A DNA stretch of 64,000 bases from Gammaproteobacteria bacterium (GCA_030682575.1 JAUXNX010000026.1:124001-188000); one strand, 5' to 3'. Positions 27,864 to 37,388 are shown, counted from the stretch's first letter. Notes: a model not told the origin generated them from the letters alone. Made by a program: numbers and translations.

Positions 27864-29306
27864 ATGCTGCTTGCACTCGTTACTGTGTATCTTGTGATTT
27901 CCATTGGCATCGGTCTCATTGCATCGCGTCGTGTGCATTCCGCTCGCGACTACATAACAGCGGGCCGCAGTCTTCCCATGCCCATGGTCATGGCCATGGT
28001 GTTTGCGACCTGGTTCGGCGCGGAAACCGTTCTGGGTATTTCGGCCACTTTTCTTGACGAGGGGTTTCGCGGGCTGATCTCGGACCCCCTTGGCGCGTCT
28101 GTCTGTCTGGTCTTGTTCGGTCTGGTGTTCGCGTTGCCTTTGTACCGTCTCAATCTCATGACTCTGGGTGACTTCTTCCATATCCGCTACAACAAAAAGA
28201 CCGAGATGATCCTGTCTACCTGCATCGTACTCTCCTACCTGGGCTGGGTGTCAGCCCAGGTGACTGCGCTGGGTCTCGTGTTCAATGTGCTGTCCGAAGG
28301 CTCGGTAACGATGACCCAGGGCATGATAATCGGGGCCGCAGTAGTGCTGGCCTATACGCTCTTCGGCGGCATGTGGTCGGTGGCGGTTACCACATTCGTG
28401 CAGATGATTGTGATCGTGATTGGTTTGCTTCTTGTTACCAGTGAAGCAGGCCGGATGGCTGGCGGCATAGGTGTGGTAATCGAACAGGCAGCGGCCGAGG
28501 GTAAGTTCGATTGGTTGCCCAGTCTGGATATTGTGGATATGTTGGGGTGGATGGCAGCGCTGTTCACGATGGCGTTGGGCTCCATTCCTCAGCAAGACGT
28601 CTTTCAGCGTGTCAATACCTCCAAGAGCGAATTCGTGGCAGTCTGGGCTACCACACTAGGTGGCCTTGCCTATTTCTTCTTTGCGGCAGTGCCGCTGTTC
28701 CTGGCTTACAGCTCCAGCCTGGTTGATCCGGCGATGACTGCGGAGTTGATGGCAGAAGACTCGCAACTGGTGCTGCCGACGTTCGTGGCTACCCATATGC
28801 CGTTCTGGATGCAGGCGGTATTCTTTGGAGCTCTGCTGTCCGTCATCATGAGTACTGCCTCCGGTACCCTGCTGGCACCCTCGGTCACGTTTACTGAAAA
28901 CGTGCTCAAGAACTTCATTCCAGACATGACCGATAAGCAATTGTTGACCTATACACGCTACACGGTTTTTGTCTTTACCCTATTGGTGGTTGCCAATGCA
29001 GTTCTGTCCAGTTCGGACATCCACGCCATGGTTGAGAACGCCTATCGCATCACGCTGGCTGGTGTGTTTGTACCGTTGACGGCCGGCCTGTTCTGGCGTC
29101 GTGCCAGCAATACTGGAGCAGCCTGGTCCATGGGGTTAGGTCTGGGTAGTTGGTTGTTCCTGGAGATATTCGTGCCTGATGTGGCGTTCGAACCGCAACT
29201 TGTGGGATTAGTCTTCAGTCTGATCGGTATGGTTGCCGGTTCATTGATCTCCCCCAACCCTCACAGCGCCAATCACCGTGGTCTGGCGGAAGTCCGTCCC
29301 GCCTGA
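27864..29306 (+). CDS. Sodium:solute symporter family protein
   Basis: A 480-residue carrier of the SSS family with about 13 membrane segments. The N-terminal signature RRVHSARDYITAGRSLPM, ATWFGAETVLGIS, LFGGMWSVAVTTFVQMIVI and GSIPQQDVFQRVNTSKS fit the LeuT-fold transporters of the PutP/PanF type. AAVLSVIMSTASGTLLAPSV-like sequence near residue 325 contains the sodium-site serines. The substrate is not determinable. The ATG at 27864 follows AGGGATAA. It is divergent from the methyltransferase operon. Confidence 0.88.
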   Translation: MLLALVTVYLVISIGIGLIASRRVHSARDYITAGRSLPMPMVMAMVFATWFGAETVLGISATFLDEGFRGLISDPLGASVCLVLFGLVFALPLYRLNLMTLGDFFHIRYNKKTEMILSTCIVLSYLGWVSAQVTALGLVFNVLSEGSVTMTQGMIIGAAVVLAYTLFGGMWSVAVTTFVQMIVIVIGLLLVTSEAGRMAGGIGVVIEQAAAEGKFDWLPSLDIVDMLGWMAALFTMALGSIPQQDVFQRVNTSKSEFVAVWATTLGGLAYFFFAAVPLFLAYSSSLVDPAMTAELMAEDSQLVLPTFVATHMPFWMQAVFFGALLSVIMSTASGTLLAPSVTFTENVLKNFIPDMTDKQLLTYTRYTVFVFTLLVVANAVLSSSDIHAMVENAYRITLAGVFVPLTAGLFWRRASNTGAAWSMGLGLGSWLFLEIFVPDVAFEPQLVGLVFSLIGMVAGSLISPNPHSANHRGLAEVRPA

Positions 29307-29387
29307 TCCAATATCTGCGGAGCCGAACAGCTCCGACACTGATCCCGTTCTGTCTGTTGAGGCGGAACGGGATGCCTCTGGAGGCTC

Positions 29388-30242
29388 ATGCTCAGTTACC
29401 GTCACGGCTACCACGCTGGCAATCATGCCGACGTGGTCAAGCATCTGGTTTTGTTGGGTCTGCTGCAGAAAATGCTGGCCAAGGACAAGCCATTTACCTA
29501 TATCGATTCTCACAGTGGCGCAGGTCTGTACAATCTGGATTCCCAAGAGGCGCGGCTGAATGCCGAGCATCTCTCTGGGGTCGTTCGTCTGTGGCAGGAT
29601 CGCGGGTCTGACCCGCTGTTGAACCTTTATCTGGACAAGGTCAGCGAATTCAACAGCGCTCGGGCACTGCACCATTATCCAGGCTCGCCTGCGCTCGCAT
29701 TCAGTTGTCTGCGCCCGGATGACCGTATGCATCTGCTCGAACTGCACCCCGCGGAAGTGGAGACGTTGCGCTTCAATATGGGGCGCGATAGCAGGGTCAG
29801 CATTCACCACAGGGATGCTTTCGAGGGATTGCTGGCGTTGACGCCGCCGGAGCCTCGGCGTGGGCTCGCTCTGATAGACCCCGCCTTCGAGGACAAGGAC
29901 GACTACCAGCGTGTCTTGAATGTACTGGTGAAGCTGCAGCGGCGCTGGCCAGTGGGGGTGCTTGCATTGTGGTATCCGATGTTGGCCCGACAGCGTGATC
30001 GCAGTATCTGGCTGAAGGCTGCCATTAAACGTGAGAATCTCCCCGACGTCCTCAGCGTCGAACTCGTGGTGCAGGACCAGGAGGAGGAGTTCGGGATGCA
30101 CGGTTCCGGCATGCTCATCATCAATGCTCCGTGGCAGTTTCGCGAGCAGATACAGGCTACGTTTACAGAGGTTGTGTCTGTGCTGGGTGATGGCGCGCAA
30201 TACCATTGTGAGGTATTGACGACCTCTGCGCACAAGGCATGA
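29388..30242 (+). CDS. rlmJ: 23S rRNA (adenine2030-N6)-methyltransferase RlmJ
   Basis: Modifies A2030 of 23S rRNA, 284 residues, the normal family length. MLSYRHGYHAGNHADVVKH at the very start is the RlmJ signature, then YIDSHSGAGLYNL as the SAM loop. The catalytic motif is LIDPAFEDKDDY (a DPPF/Y variant reading DPAF). The WYP segment ALWYPML follows. GGAGG lies just before the ATG. It is probably monocistronic. Confidence 0.94.
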   Translation: MLSYRHGYHAGNHADVVKHLVLLGLLQKMLAKDKPFTYIDSHSGAGLYNLDSQEARLNAEHLSGVVRLWQDRGSDPLLNLYLDKVSEFNSARALHHYPGSPALAFSCLRPDDRMHLLELHPAEVETLRFNMGRDSRVSIHHRDAFEGLLALTPPEPRRGLALIDPAFEDKDDYQRVLNVLVKLQRRWPVGVLALWYPMLARQRDRSIWLKAAIKRENLPDVLSVELVVQDQEEEFGMHGSGMLIINAPWQFREQIQATFTEVVSVLGDGAQYHCEVLTTSAHKA

Positions 30243-30301
30243 ATTGCTGGGAAGCACGGATTCACGGATGGACACGGCTTTTCCCCTGCGCTACTCTTGA
30301 T

Positions 30302-30320
30302 CCTCGGGGAAAGGCCGAGG
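30302..30320 (+). terminator. Hairpin after rlmJ
   Basis: CCTCGG and CCGAGG pair around a 7-base loop in the gap before the PQQ gene array. There is no T-run, so it is a weak terminator candidate. Confidence 0.35.
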
Positions 30321-30441
30321 CTACTGCAGGATGCGTAGCGGGAATCGAATAATGGGCCGACAAGATAAAAGTTGGAAAATTTGTTAAGAGGTTAGTCAAG
30401 TCAGATTGCAGTTCAATTTTTGCTCAGTGAGGAAAAAAACA

Positions 30442-32517
30442 ATGATAAGAGAGCATGCTGGGTCGGGAATCTCCCGACAGCCTGCGCGCAAGCGTTGGTC
30501 TTCGTTAACCCGGTCACTTATGAGAGCGCTGCCACTGGGTTTGTTGGTTGCTGCGACATCTCCTGCCAGTGCCCAGGATACTATTGAGTGGACCCACCTT
30601 GGTGGCGATGCTCATCACACCCGCTACACCCCCGCCAACAAAATCACCCCGCAAAACCTCAGCGAGCTGAAACAAGCGTGGGTATGGGATGGCGCCAGCT
30701 TTAATGCATCCAGCGGGCGTTCCACGCCCAGCTATGTCGATGGCAAGCTGTTTACCGTTGCCGGCCCGCGTCGTCACGTGGTGGCGATGGATCCGATGAC
30801 AGGTGAAACTCTGTGGTCTTACCGTGAACCGAATACTTTCCGCTGGGAATACTCGATGCGTGCCGATTACGGCAAAGGTGTTGCCTATGCGGAAGTGGAT
30901 GGCAAAGGTGTGATCTACATCATCAGCCCCGCGTTCTTCCTGACAGCGCTGGATGCCGATACTGGCGCCCCACTGCAAGGCTTCGGCAAGCCGGTTCCCA
31001 TCGAAGGCTTCGCACAGACCGGCGTGGTAGACATGCTGGCTGACCTTGGTCATGAATACGATCCCTATTATGGTATTCCCAAGGAAGTCGGTTATGTCAC
31101 TTCCTCTGCACCGCCCATCGTCGTCAATGGCGTCGTGGTAGTGGGTAACTCTGCCGAGCAGGGCTACAACCAGAGCCGTATCGAGAACATTCCTGGCGAT
31201 GTTCTGGCGTATGACGCCAAAACCGGTGACTTCAAGTGGAAGTTCAACGTGATTCCGCGTCCGGGCGAATTCGGCCACGACACCTGGGAAAATGATGCCT
31301 GGCAGTACACCGGTGACGTGTCACCCTGGGCACCGCTGTCTGCAGACCCGGAGCTGGGTCTGGTCTATATTCCGACCAACCCGCCCACAGTGGATTACTA
31401 TGGCGGCTTCAGTCCCGGTGACAATCTGTTCGGCACCAGCCTGATTGCTTTGGATGTGCAGACTGGCGAGCGCCGCTGGCACTTCCAGTTGGTTCACCAT
31501 GACATCTGGAACTACGACGTGCCAACTGCGCCAGTACTGTTGGATGTCACCATAAACGGCCAGCGTATTCCTGCGGTGGCTCAGGCTACCAAGCAGACAC
31601 TGCTGTTCGCGTTTAACCGTGCAACCGGTGAACCACTGTTCCCTATCGAAGAGCGCCCTGTGCCTCCATCACTGGTACCCGGTGAGCATGCATCACCGAC
31701 TCAGCCGTTCCCGACCAAACCTTTGCCCTATGATCTCAACGGTCTGACGGAAGACGATCTGATCGACTTCACGCCGGAGCTGCGTGCCCAGGCAATTGCT
31801 GCGCTGGAAGACTGGCAGATCGGCCCACTCTACAACCCGCCACTGCATCGCGATAATCCCTTGGGTAAGCGCGGCGCCTACTGGTGTCCGGGTGGTGGTG
31901 GTGGTTCCAATATTACAGGTCCGGCAGTGGGCGATCCCCAGACTGGTGTTATTTTCGTGACTTCTATTGCTGCGTGTAGCGCGATTCAATTACTGCCCGG
32001 TGCGGAAGCGGATCTGCGCTACATGACTGACAATGGCACAACTACTACCGGTGTGACGCCTGCTCAGTACGCGAATGGTCCGGGTGCTGGTGCGCCACGT
32101 CATCCGAGTGGTTTGCCCCTTTGGAAGCCGCCCTATAGTCGTATCACTGCCATCGATCTGAACACCGGTGAACATCTGTGGTACATCCCTGTTGGCGAGA
32201 CACCAGCACGTATCCGGGACAACCCCGCCCTTGCTGGTATCAATGTTGGCAACACGGGCACGGGTGCGATGGCCATCATGATGGCAACGCCTTCCATGCT
32301 GCTGTATGCCGCTGATGCTGCTGATGGGACTCCCCATCTGTTTGCAGTGGACAAGGCAACCGGGCGCGAACTGGCGCGAGTGCAGGTTCCTGCTTCCAGC
32401 CGCTACGGCATGATGAGCTATGTCCACGAAGGTGAGCAGTATATTGTGTTGCAGACCGGCAGCAAGCTGACAGCAATGTCTCTGCACGGGCCAATGGCTC
32501 AGGGTGCTGCTCACTAA
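30442..32517 (+). CDS. PQQ-dependent dehydrogenase, tandem paralog 1
   Basis: Periplasmic eight-bladed propeller quinoprotein, 691 residues. A signal peptide is predicted: basic Arg-rich start, ALPLGLLVAATSPASAQ, cleavage near residue 40. It has the propeller and PQQ-family pattern of the soluble part of membrane glucose/quinate dehydrogenases (GETLWSYREP, PPIVVNGVVVVGNS, GEFGHDTWEN, PYSRITAIDLNTGEHLW), but no membrane domain and no cytochrome c domain. The substrate (sugar, polyol or alcohol) is unknown. The ATG at 30442 follows TGAGGA. A hairpin lies at +20 of the coding sequence, as in all four paralogs. It shares long identical DNA blocks with paralog 3. Confidence 0.92.
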   Translation: MIREHAGSGISRQPARKRWSSLTRSLMRALPLGLLVAATSPASAQDTIEWTHLGGDAHHTRYTPANKITPQNLSELKQAWVWDGASFNASSGRSTPSYVDGKLFTVAGPRRHVVAMDPMTGETLWSYREPNTFRWEYSMRADYGKGVAYAEVDGKGVIYIISPAFFLTALDADTGAPLQGFGKPVPIEGFAQTGVVDMLADLGHEYDPYYGIPKEVGYVTSSAPPIVVNGVVVVGNSAEQGYNQSRIENIPGDVLAYDAKTGDFKWKFNVIPRPGEFGHDTWENDAWQYTGDVSPWAPLSADPELGLVYIPTNPPTVDYYGGFSPGDNLFGTSLIALDVQTGERRWHFQLVHHDIWNYDVPTAPVLLDVTINGQRIPAVAQATKQTLLFAFNRATGEPLFPIEERPVPPSLVPGEHASPTQPFPTKPLPYDLNGLTEDDLIDFTPELRAQAIAALEDWQIGPLYNPPLHRDNPLGKRGAYWCPGGGGGSNITGPAVGDPQTGVIFVTSIAACSAIQLLPGAEADLRYMTDNGTTTTGVTPAQYANGPGAGAPRHPSGLPLWKPPYSRITAIDLNTGEHLWYIPVGETPARIRDNPALAGINVGNTGTGAMAIMMATPSMLLYAADAADGTPHLFAVDKATGRELARVQVPASSRYGMMSYVHEGEQYIVLQTGSKLTAMSLHGPMAQGAAH
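30462..30478 (+). promoter_or_regulatory. Conserved early-coding hairpin, paralog 1
   Basis: GTCGGG/CCCGAC with a 5-base loop starts exactly 20 bases after the A of the ATG. The same position is occupied by a hairpin in paralogs 2, 3 and 4 (32851, 35262, 37681). Confidence 0.6.
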
Positions 32518-32535
32518 GTACATGTCCTAAACGAA

Positions 32536-32599
32536 GGACTGCACGCATGTGCAGTCCGATATTACGATAAAGCCCGATAACCGCCAGGTTGTCGGGCTT
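32536..32599 (+). terminator. Double hairpin terminator of PQQ paralog 1
   Basis: First stem GGACTGCAC/GTGCAGTCC with GCAT loop (32536-32557). Second stem of 13 bp, AAGCCCGATAACC pairing with GGTTGTCGGGCTT, including one T-G wobble, followed by TTCTTG. The rest of the gap to 32830 holds a REP copy and the promoter of paralog 2. Confidence 0.85.
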
Positions 32600-32607
32600 T
32601 CTTGTTT

Positions 32608-32629
32608 GTGGGAGTGCGCTGCTCGCGAT
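32608..32629 (+). repeat. REP palindrome copy 2
   Basis: GTGGGAGTGCGCTGCTCGCGAT, a shortened REP, sits directly after the terminator of paralog 1. Confidence 0.6.
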
Positions 32630-32716
32630 TATGAGGTGCTTCAAGGTCTGCGTTAGCGGGTCTCGCTCCGGCTTGCTGCACTATCGACAGGGTGAGTTCA
32701 AGGCACGGTTTGTTTA

Positions 32717-32746
32717 TAGACTTGCCGTTCAGGCCTGCGTTATGCT
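32717..32746 (+). promoter_or_regulatory. Candidate promoter of PQQ paralog 2
   Basis: TAGACT, 18 bases, TATGCT, then CGGCGC. The same GACTTG...TATGCTCGGCGC arrangement with identical spacing is found before paralog 3, and a related one before paralog 4, so the match is not random. The leader would be about 78 bases. Confidence 0.55.
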
Positions 32747-32830
32747 CGGCGCATCACCCAGCTTGATACCTCCCCCTCAAGTGTGTCTCGGCTGAGTGAC
32801 CTACCTGAGTGCTCAACGAGGAAAATAATA

Positions 32831-34900
32831 ATGATAAAAATGCACGTTGGGTCGGGAAATTCCCGACAATCGGAACGAAGTCGCTGGACATTTTTAACCC
32901 GGACATTGATGAGAGCATTGCCGCTTGGCCTTCTGGTCACAGCCGGTTCCTCCGTCCTTGCCCAGGACACAGTTGAGTGGACCCACCTCGGTGGCAACGC
33001 TCATCACACCCGCTCCACACCCGCCAACAACATCACTCCGAACAATTTCGCTGAACTCAAGCAAGCCTGGATCTGGGATGGTGCCAGCTTTGGTGCGGCC
33101 AGTGGGCGCTCCACACCCAGCTATGTTGATGGCAAGCTGTTCACCGTTGCTGGTCCACGTCGTCATGTGGTGGCAATGGATCCAATGACGGGCGAAACCC
33201 TCTGGTCCTACCGTGAACCGAACACGTTCCGCTGGGAATACTCCATGCGAGCCGACTATGGTAAAGGTGTGGCCTACGCTGAAGTCGATGGCAAGGGCGT
33301 GATCTACATCATCAGCCCCGCCTTCTTCCTGACAGCGCTGGATGCTGATACCGGCGCCCCACTGGAAGGTTTCGGCAAACCGGTACCCATCGAAGGCTTT
33401 GCTCAGACCGGTGTGGTGGATCTGCTTGCCCACCTTGGCCATGAATACGATCCCTATTACGGCATTCCCAAGGAGGTCGGTTATGTAACCTCCTCGTCCC
33501 CACCCATCGTCGTCAATGGGGTAGTGGTAGTGGGTAACTCTGCCGAGCAGGGCTACAACCAGAGCCGCATCGAAAACATTCCTGGCGACATTCTGGCTTT
33601 CGACGCCAAGACCGGCGACTTCAAGTGGAAGTTCAATGTGATCCCACGTCCAGGCGAGTTTGGCCATGACACCTGGGAAAATGATGCCTGGCAGTACACC
33701 GGTGACGTGTCACCCTGGGCCCCACTGTCTGCTGATCCGGAACTTGGCCTTGTCTATCTGGCGACTAATCCGCCCACAGTGGATTACTACGGAGGTTTCA
33801 GCCCTGGTGACAACCTGTTCGGTACCAGTCTGATTGCTTTGGATGTGCAGACTGGCGAGCGCCGTTGGCATTTCCAACTGGTACACCATGATGTCTGGAA
33901 CTATGACATTCCAACAGCTCCCGTCCTGCTGGATGTAACGCATAACGGCCGGCGCATTCCTGCGGTGGCTCAGGCTACCAAACAGGCGTTGCTGTTTGCG
34001 TTTAATCGCGAAACCGGCGAGCCGTTGTGGCCGATCGAAGAGCGTCCAGTACCAGCCTCTTTGATTCCAGGCGAGCAACTGTCTCCGACCCAGCCTTTCC
34101 CGACCAAACCTCTGCCCTACGAGCCCAGTGGTCTGACCGAAGACGATCTGATCGACTTCACACCGGAAATGCGTCAGCAGGCGATTGCGGCGTTGGCCGA
34201 CTGGCAGATTGGTCCTCTCTACAACCCACCACTGCATCGCGACAATCCCTTGGGCAAGCGCGGTGCATTCTGGTGTCCGAGTGGCGGCTCCAACATCACC
34301 GGACCGGCAGTGGCTGATCCCGAGTCGGGTGTTATCTTCGTCACCTCGCGCATGGGTTGCAGCGCCAACCAGATGTTGCCGGGTGAAGAGGCCGATCTGC
34401 GCTACATGACCGACAACGGCACAACCACCACCGGCGTGACAGTGGCGCGTTATGCGAACGGTCCGGGTGCTGGTGCACCGCGTCATCCGAGTGGACTGCC
34501 TCTTTGGAAGCCGCCCTACAGCCGTATCACCGCAATCGATCTGAACACAGGCGAACACCTGTGGATGATTCCGGTCGGTGAGACGCCTGACCGCATCAAG
34601 AACAACCCTGCTCTGGCAGGCATTGATGTTGGCAATACAGGCAGTGGCGCCCACGCGCCTATGCTGGTAACTCCTTCCATGTTGGTATACGCGGACACTA
34701 TCAGTGACGGTACCCCGTACATGTTTGCCATCGACAAGGCCACGGGCAGAGAGTTGGCCCGAGTGCCAGTTCCGGCAGCCAGCCGTTACGGCATGATGAG
34801 TTACGTGCATGAAGGTGAGCAGTACATTGTGCTGCAGACCGGCAGCACGCTGACGGCCATGTCGCTGCACGGCCCGATGGCTCAAGGCGCCGCTCACTAG
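32831..34900 (+). CDS. PQQ-dependent dehydrogenase, tandem paralog 2
   Basis: A 689-residue secreted quinoprotein, closely similar along its whole length to its neighbours. A signal peptide ends AGSSVLAQ. It differs from paralog 1 in the loop after KRGAFWCPSGGSN (two glycines shorter) and in the region before the C-terminal MLVTPSMLVYADTISD, where substrate specificity could diverge (inference). It has its own promoter-like element at 32717, an ATG after GAGGAAAATAAT, and its own terminator at 34926. Confidence 0.92.
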   Translation: MIKMHVGSGNSRQSERSRWTFLTRTLMRALPLGLLVTAGSSVLAQDTVEWTHLGGNAHHTRSTPANNITPNNFAELKQAWIWDGASFGAASGRSTPSYVDGKLFTVAGPRRHVVAMDPMTGETLWSYREPNTFRWEYSMRADYGKGVAYAEVDGKGVIYIISPAFFLTALDADTGAPLEGFGKPVPIEGFAQTGVVDLLAHLGHEYDPYYGIPKEVGYVTSSSPPIVVNGVVVVGNSAEQGYNQSRIENIPGDILAFDAKTGDFKWKFNVIPRPGEFGHDTWENDAWQYTGDVSPWAPLSADPELGLVYLATNPPTVDYYGGFSPGDNLFGTSLIALDVQTGERRWHFQLVHHDVWNYDIPTAPVLLDVTHNGRRIPAVAQATKQALLFAFNRETGEPLWPIEERPVPASLIPGEQLSPTQPFPTKPLPYEPSGLTEDDLIDFTPEMRQQAIAALADWQIGPLYNPPLHRDNPLGKRGAFWCPSGGSNITGPAVADPESGVIFVTSRMGCSANQMLPGEEADLRYMTDNGTTTTGVTVARYANGPGAGAPRHPSGLPLWKPPYSRITAIDLNTGEHLWMIPVGETPDRIKNNPALAGIDVGNTGSGAHAPMLVTPSMLVYADTISDGTPYMFAIDKATGRELARVPVPAASRYGMMSYVHEGEQYIVLQTGSTLTAMSLHGPMAQGAAH
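32851..32867 (+). promoter_or_regulatory. Conserved early-coding hairpin, paralog 2
   Basis: A near-perfect palindrome, GTCGGGAA-A-TTCCCGAC, begins at +20 after the ATG. Confidence 0.6.
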
Positions 34901-34925
34901 CAGAGTGCTATGACTGTGTTTCGAG

Positions 34926-34957
34926 AAGCCCGGCCGCCTATAGGTAGTCGGGCTTTT
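34926..34957 (+). terminator. Terminator of PQQ paralog 2
   Basis: AAGCCCGGC...GTCGGGCTTTTT hairpin followed by T-run, of the same design as those behind paralogs 3 and 4. Confidence 0.85.
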
Positions 34958-34961
34958 TATT

Positions 34962-34984
34962 GCAGGAGCGAGATTGCTCGCGAT
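34962..34984 (+). repeat. REP palindrome copy 3
   Basis: GCAGGAGCGAG-ATTGCTCGCGAT directly behind the terminator. The remaining gap to 35241 contains a ~50 bp dispersed repeat (35028-35075) and the paralog 3 promoter. Confidence 0.7.
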
Positions 34985-35027
34985 TCTTTGGCTTTGCAAA
35001 CAGCTTCGATCGGCGGCAGGAGGCAGG

Positions 35028-35075
35028 GCGCAGATCTGTCGCAGGTGGGCACAGGCAATGACCCTGGGATATATA
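35028..35075 (+). repeat. Dispersed repeat of about 50 bp, copy 2
   Basis: GCGCAGATCTGTCGCAGGTG, then GGCACAGGCAATGACCCTGG and GATAT. It matches 40227-40272 (same strand) and 16187-16243 (opposite strand). A GGCGGCAGGAGGCAGG box just upstream is shared with 39836. Confidence 0.65.
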
Positions 35076-35153
35076 AAAGATGGCTGGCTTTCTGTATACA
35101 CATCGCTGTCACCAATTGTCACGATTGGGCACGATTCCAGCCCCTCTTGTCGA

Positions 35154-35183
35154 TGGACTTGGCGTAGCGCGATACGCTATGCT
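35154..35183 (+). promoter_or_regulatory. Candidate promoter of PQQ paralog 3
   Basis: TGGACT, 18 bases, TATGCT, then CGGCGC, aligned without gaps to the element before paralog 2. Confidence 0.55.
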
Positions 35184-35241
35184 CGGCGCCCGTCTATCCG
35201 TATTTGTTTACAACCAGAACCGCTCAACGAGGAAAACAAGA

Positions 35242-37317
35242 ATGATAAAAGAGCAAGCAGAGTCGGGAGTTTCCCGGCAACCCGCGCGCAAGCGTTGGTC
35301 TTCATTAACCCGGTCTCTGATGAGAGCCCTGCCGCTCGGCCTTCTTGTTGCCGCGACATCGCCCGCCAGTGCCCAGGACACTGTTGAATGGACCCACCTC
35401 GGTGGCGATGCTCATCACACCCGTTACACACCCGCCAATAACATCACTCCGCAAAACCTCAGCGAGCTGAAACAAGCCTGGGTGTGGGATGGCGCCAGCT
35501 TTGATGCAGCCAGTGGACGTTCAACGCCCAGCTATGTCGATGGCAAGCTGTTTACCGTTGCCGGCCCGCGTCGTCACGTGGTGGCGATGGATCCGATGAC
35601 AGGTGAAACTCTGTGGTCTTACCGTGAACCGAATACCTTCCGCTGGGAATACTCCATGCGTCAGGATTACGGCAAGGGCGTGGCCTATGCGGAAGTGGAC
35701 GGCAAGGGCGTGATCTACATCATCAGCCCCGCGTTCTTCCTGACAGCGCTGGATGCCGATACTGGCGCCCCACTGCAAGGCTTCGGCAACCCGGTTCCCA
35801 TCGAAGGCTTCGCACAGACCGGTGTGGTAGACATGCTGGCTGATCTGGGACACGAATATGACCCCTACTATGGCATTCCGAAGGAAGTCGGCTATGTGAC
35901 TTCCTCAGCGCCACCCATCGTCGTCAATGGTGTCGTGGTAGTCGGTAACTCTGCGGAACAGGGCTACAACCAGAGTCGTATCGAGAATATTCCTGGTGAC
36001 ATCCTGGCGTATGACGCCAAGACCGGTGACTTCAAGTGGAAGTTCAATGTGATTCCCCAGCCTGGCGAATTCGGCCACGACACCTGGGAAAATGATGCCT
36101 GGCAGTACACCGGTGACGTGTCACCCTGGGCACCTCTGTCTGCAGATCCGGAGCTGGGTCTGGTCTATATTCCGACCAACCCGCCCACAGTGGACTATTA
36201 CGGCGGTTTCCGTCCAGGTGATGGTCTCTTTGGTACCAGCCTGATTGCATTGGATGTGCAGACAGGACAGCGCAAGTGGCATTTTCAGTTGGTACACCAC
36301 GACGTCTGGAACTATGACATTCCGACAGCCCCGGTATTGCTCGATGTGACAGTGAACGGTCGCCGTATTCCTGCGGTGGCTCAGGCTACAAAGCAGACCT
36401 TGTTGTTTGCATTCAACCGCGAGACTGGCGAGCCGCTGTGGCCGATCGAAGAACGCCCTGTGCCACAATCACTGGTACCCGGCGAGAAACTTTCAGCGAC
36501 TCAACCGTTCCCGACCAAACCAGCACCTTATGATCTGGCTGGTCTGACAGAGGACGATCTGATCGACTTCACCCCGGAACTGCGTGCGCAGGCAATTGCT
36601 GCACTGGCAGACTGGGAAATCGGTCCTCTGTACAATCCGCCACTGCATCGCGATAACCCACTGGGCAAGCGCGGCTCCTACTGGTGTCCGGGTGATGGTG
36701 GTGGTACCAACATTACAGGTCCTGCCGCTGCTGATCCAGAAACCGGCATCATCTATCTGACCTCCCAGAGTGCATGCAGTGCACACACACTGGTGCCAGG
36801 TGATGAGGCAGATCTGCGCTACATGACTGATGCAGGTACCACCACAACTGGTCTGACTCCTGCCCAGTACGCAAATGGCTCCGGTGGCGGTGCTCCGCGT
36901 CATCCAAGTGGCCTGCCATTGATGAAGCCGCCCTATAGCCGTATCACTGCGATCGATCTGAATACGGGCGAACATCTGTGGATGATTCCGATCGGAGAGA
37001 CCCCCGCGCGCATAAGAGATAACCCCGCTTTGGCTGGCGTAAATGTTGGTAACACTGGCACGGGTGCTCAGGCCCCGATGATGGTGACGCCTTCCATGCT
37101 GGTCTATGCCGGTGATGTCAGTGATGGCACGCCACATCTCTTCGCGATCGACAAGGCGACAGGTCGTGAGTTGGCACGAGTGCCGGTTCCAGCTTCCAGC
37201 CGTTACGGCATGATGAGCTATGTTCACCACGGTGAGCAGTACATCATCCTGCAGACAGGCAGCAAACTGACGGCGATGTCCTTGCACGGACCTGTTGCCA
37301 GCGGAGCTGCTCACTAA
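35242..37317 (+). CDS. PQQ-dependent dehydrogenase, tandem paralog 3
   Basis: A 691-residue secreted quinoprotein with signal peptide ending SPASAQ, nearest to paralog 1. Bases 35524-35636 are identical to 30724-30836 (113 bases) including silent positions, and further blocks match, which suggests gene conversion or recent duplication. A longer frame from 35080 is open, but the ATG at 35242 with CAACGAGGAAAACA upstream is used by all four paralogs. The usual +20 hairpin, promoter-like element and terminator are present. Confidence 0.92.
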   Translation: MIKEQAESGVSRQPARKRWSSLTRSLMRALPLGLLVAATSPASAQDTVEWTHLGGDAHHTRYTPANNITPQNLSELKQAWVWDGASFDAASGRSTPSYVDGKLFTVAGPRRHVVAMDPMTGETLWSYREPNTFRWEYSMRQDYGKGVAYAEVDGKGVIYIISPAFFLTALDADTGAPLQGFGNPVPIEGFAQTGVVDMLADLGHEYDPYYGIPKEVGYVTSSAPPIVVNGVVVVGNSAEQGYNQSRIENIPGDILAYDAKTGDFKWKFNVIPQPGEFGHDTWENDAWQYTGDVSPWAPLSADPELGLVYIPTNPPTVDYYGGFRPGDGLFGTSLIALDVQTGQRKWHFQLVHHDVWNYDIPTAPVLLDVTVNGRRIPAVAQATKQTLLFAFNRETGEPLWPIEERPVPQSLVPGEKLSATQPFPTKPAPYDLAGLTEDDLIDFTPELRAQAIAALADWEIGPLYNPPLHRDNPLGKRGSYWCPGDGGGTNITGPAAADPETGIIYLTSQSACSAHTLVPGDEADLRYMTDAGTTTTGLTPAQYANGSGGGAPRHPSGLPLMKPPYSRITAIDLNTGEHLWMIPIGETPARIRDNPALAGVNVGNTGTGAQAPMMVTPSMLVYAGDVSDGTPHLFAIDKATGRELARVPVPASSRYGMMSYVHHGEQYIILQTGSKLTAMSLHGPVASGAAH
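35262..35278 (+). promoter_or_regulatory. Conserved early-coding hairpin, paralog 3
   Basis: GTCGGG/CCCGGC with loop AGTTT; one pair has become T-G, so the helix survives a base change. It begins at +20. Confidence 0.55.
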
Positions 37318-37352
37318 GATAGACACTGTTTATGCCGGTGATCGTTTGAGAC

Positions 37353-37388
37353 AAGCCCGGACGCCTTGATGGTGTTCGGGCTTTTTCA
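37353..37388 (+). terminator. Terminator of PQQ paralog 3
   Basis: 13-bp stem AAGCCCGGACGCC/GGTGTTCGGGCTT with two wobbles and TTGAT loop, followed by TTTTTC. No REP follows this one. The remaining bases up to 37660 hold only the promoter of paralog 4. Confidence 0.85.

Noticed and set aside
33710-35122. 470-codon open frame on the minus strand across PQQ paralog 2
   Set aside because: It is a shadow of a strongly biased coding gene; similar antisense frames occur in the other paralogs, and the translation (His/Arg/Cys-rich) looks like no protein.
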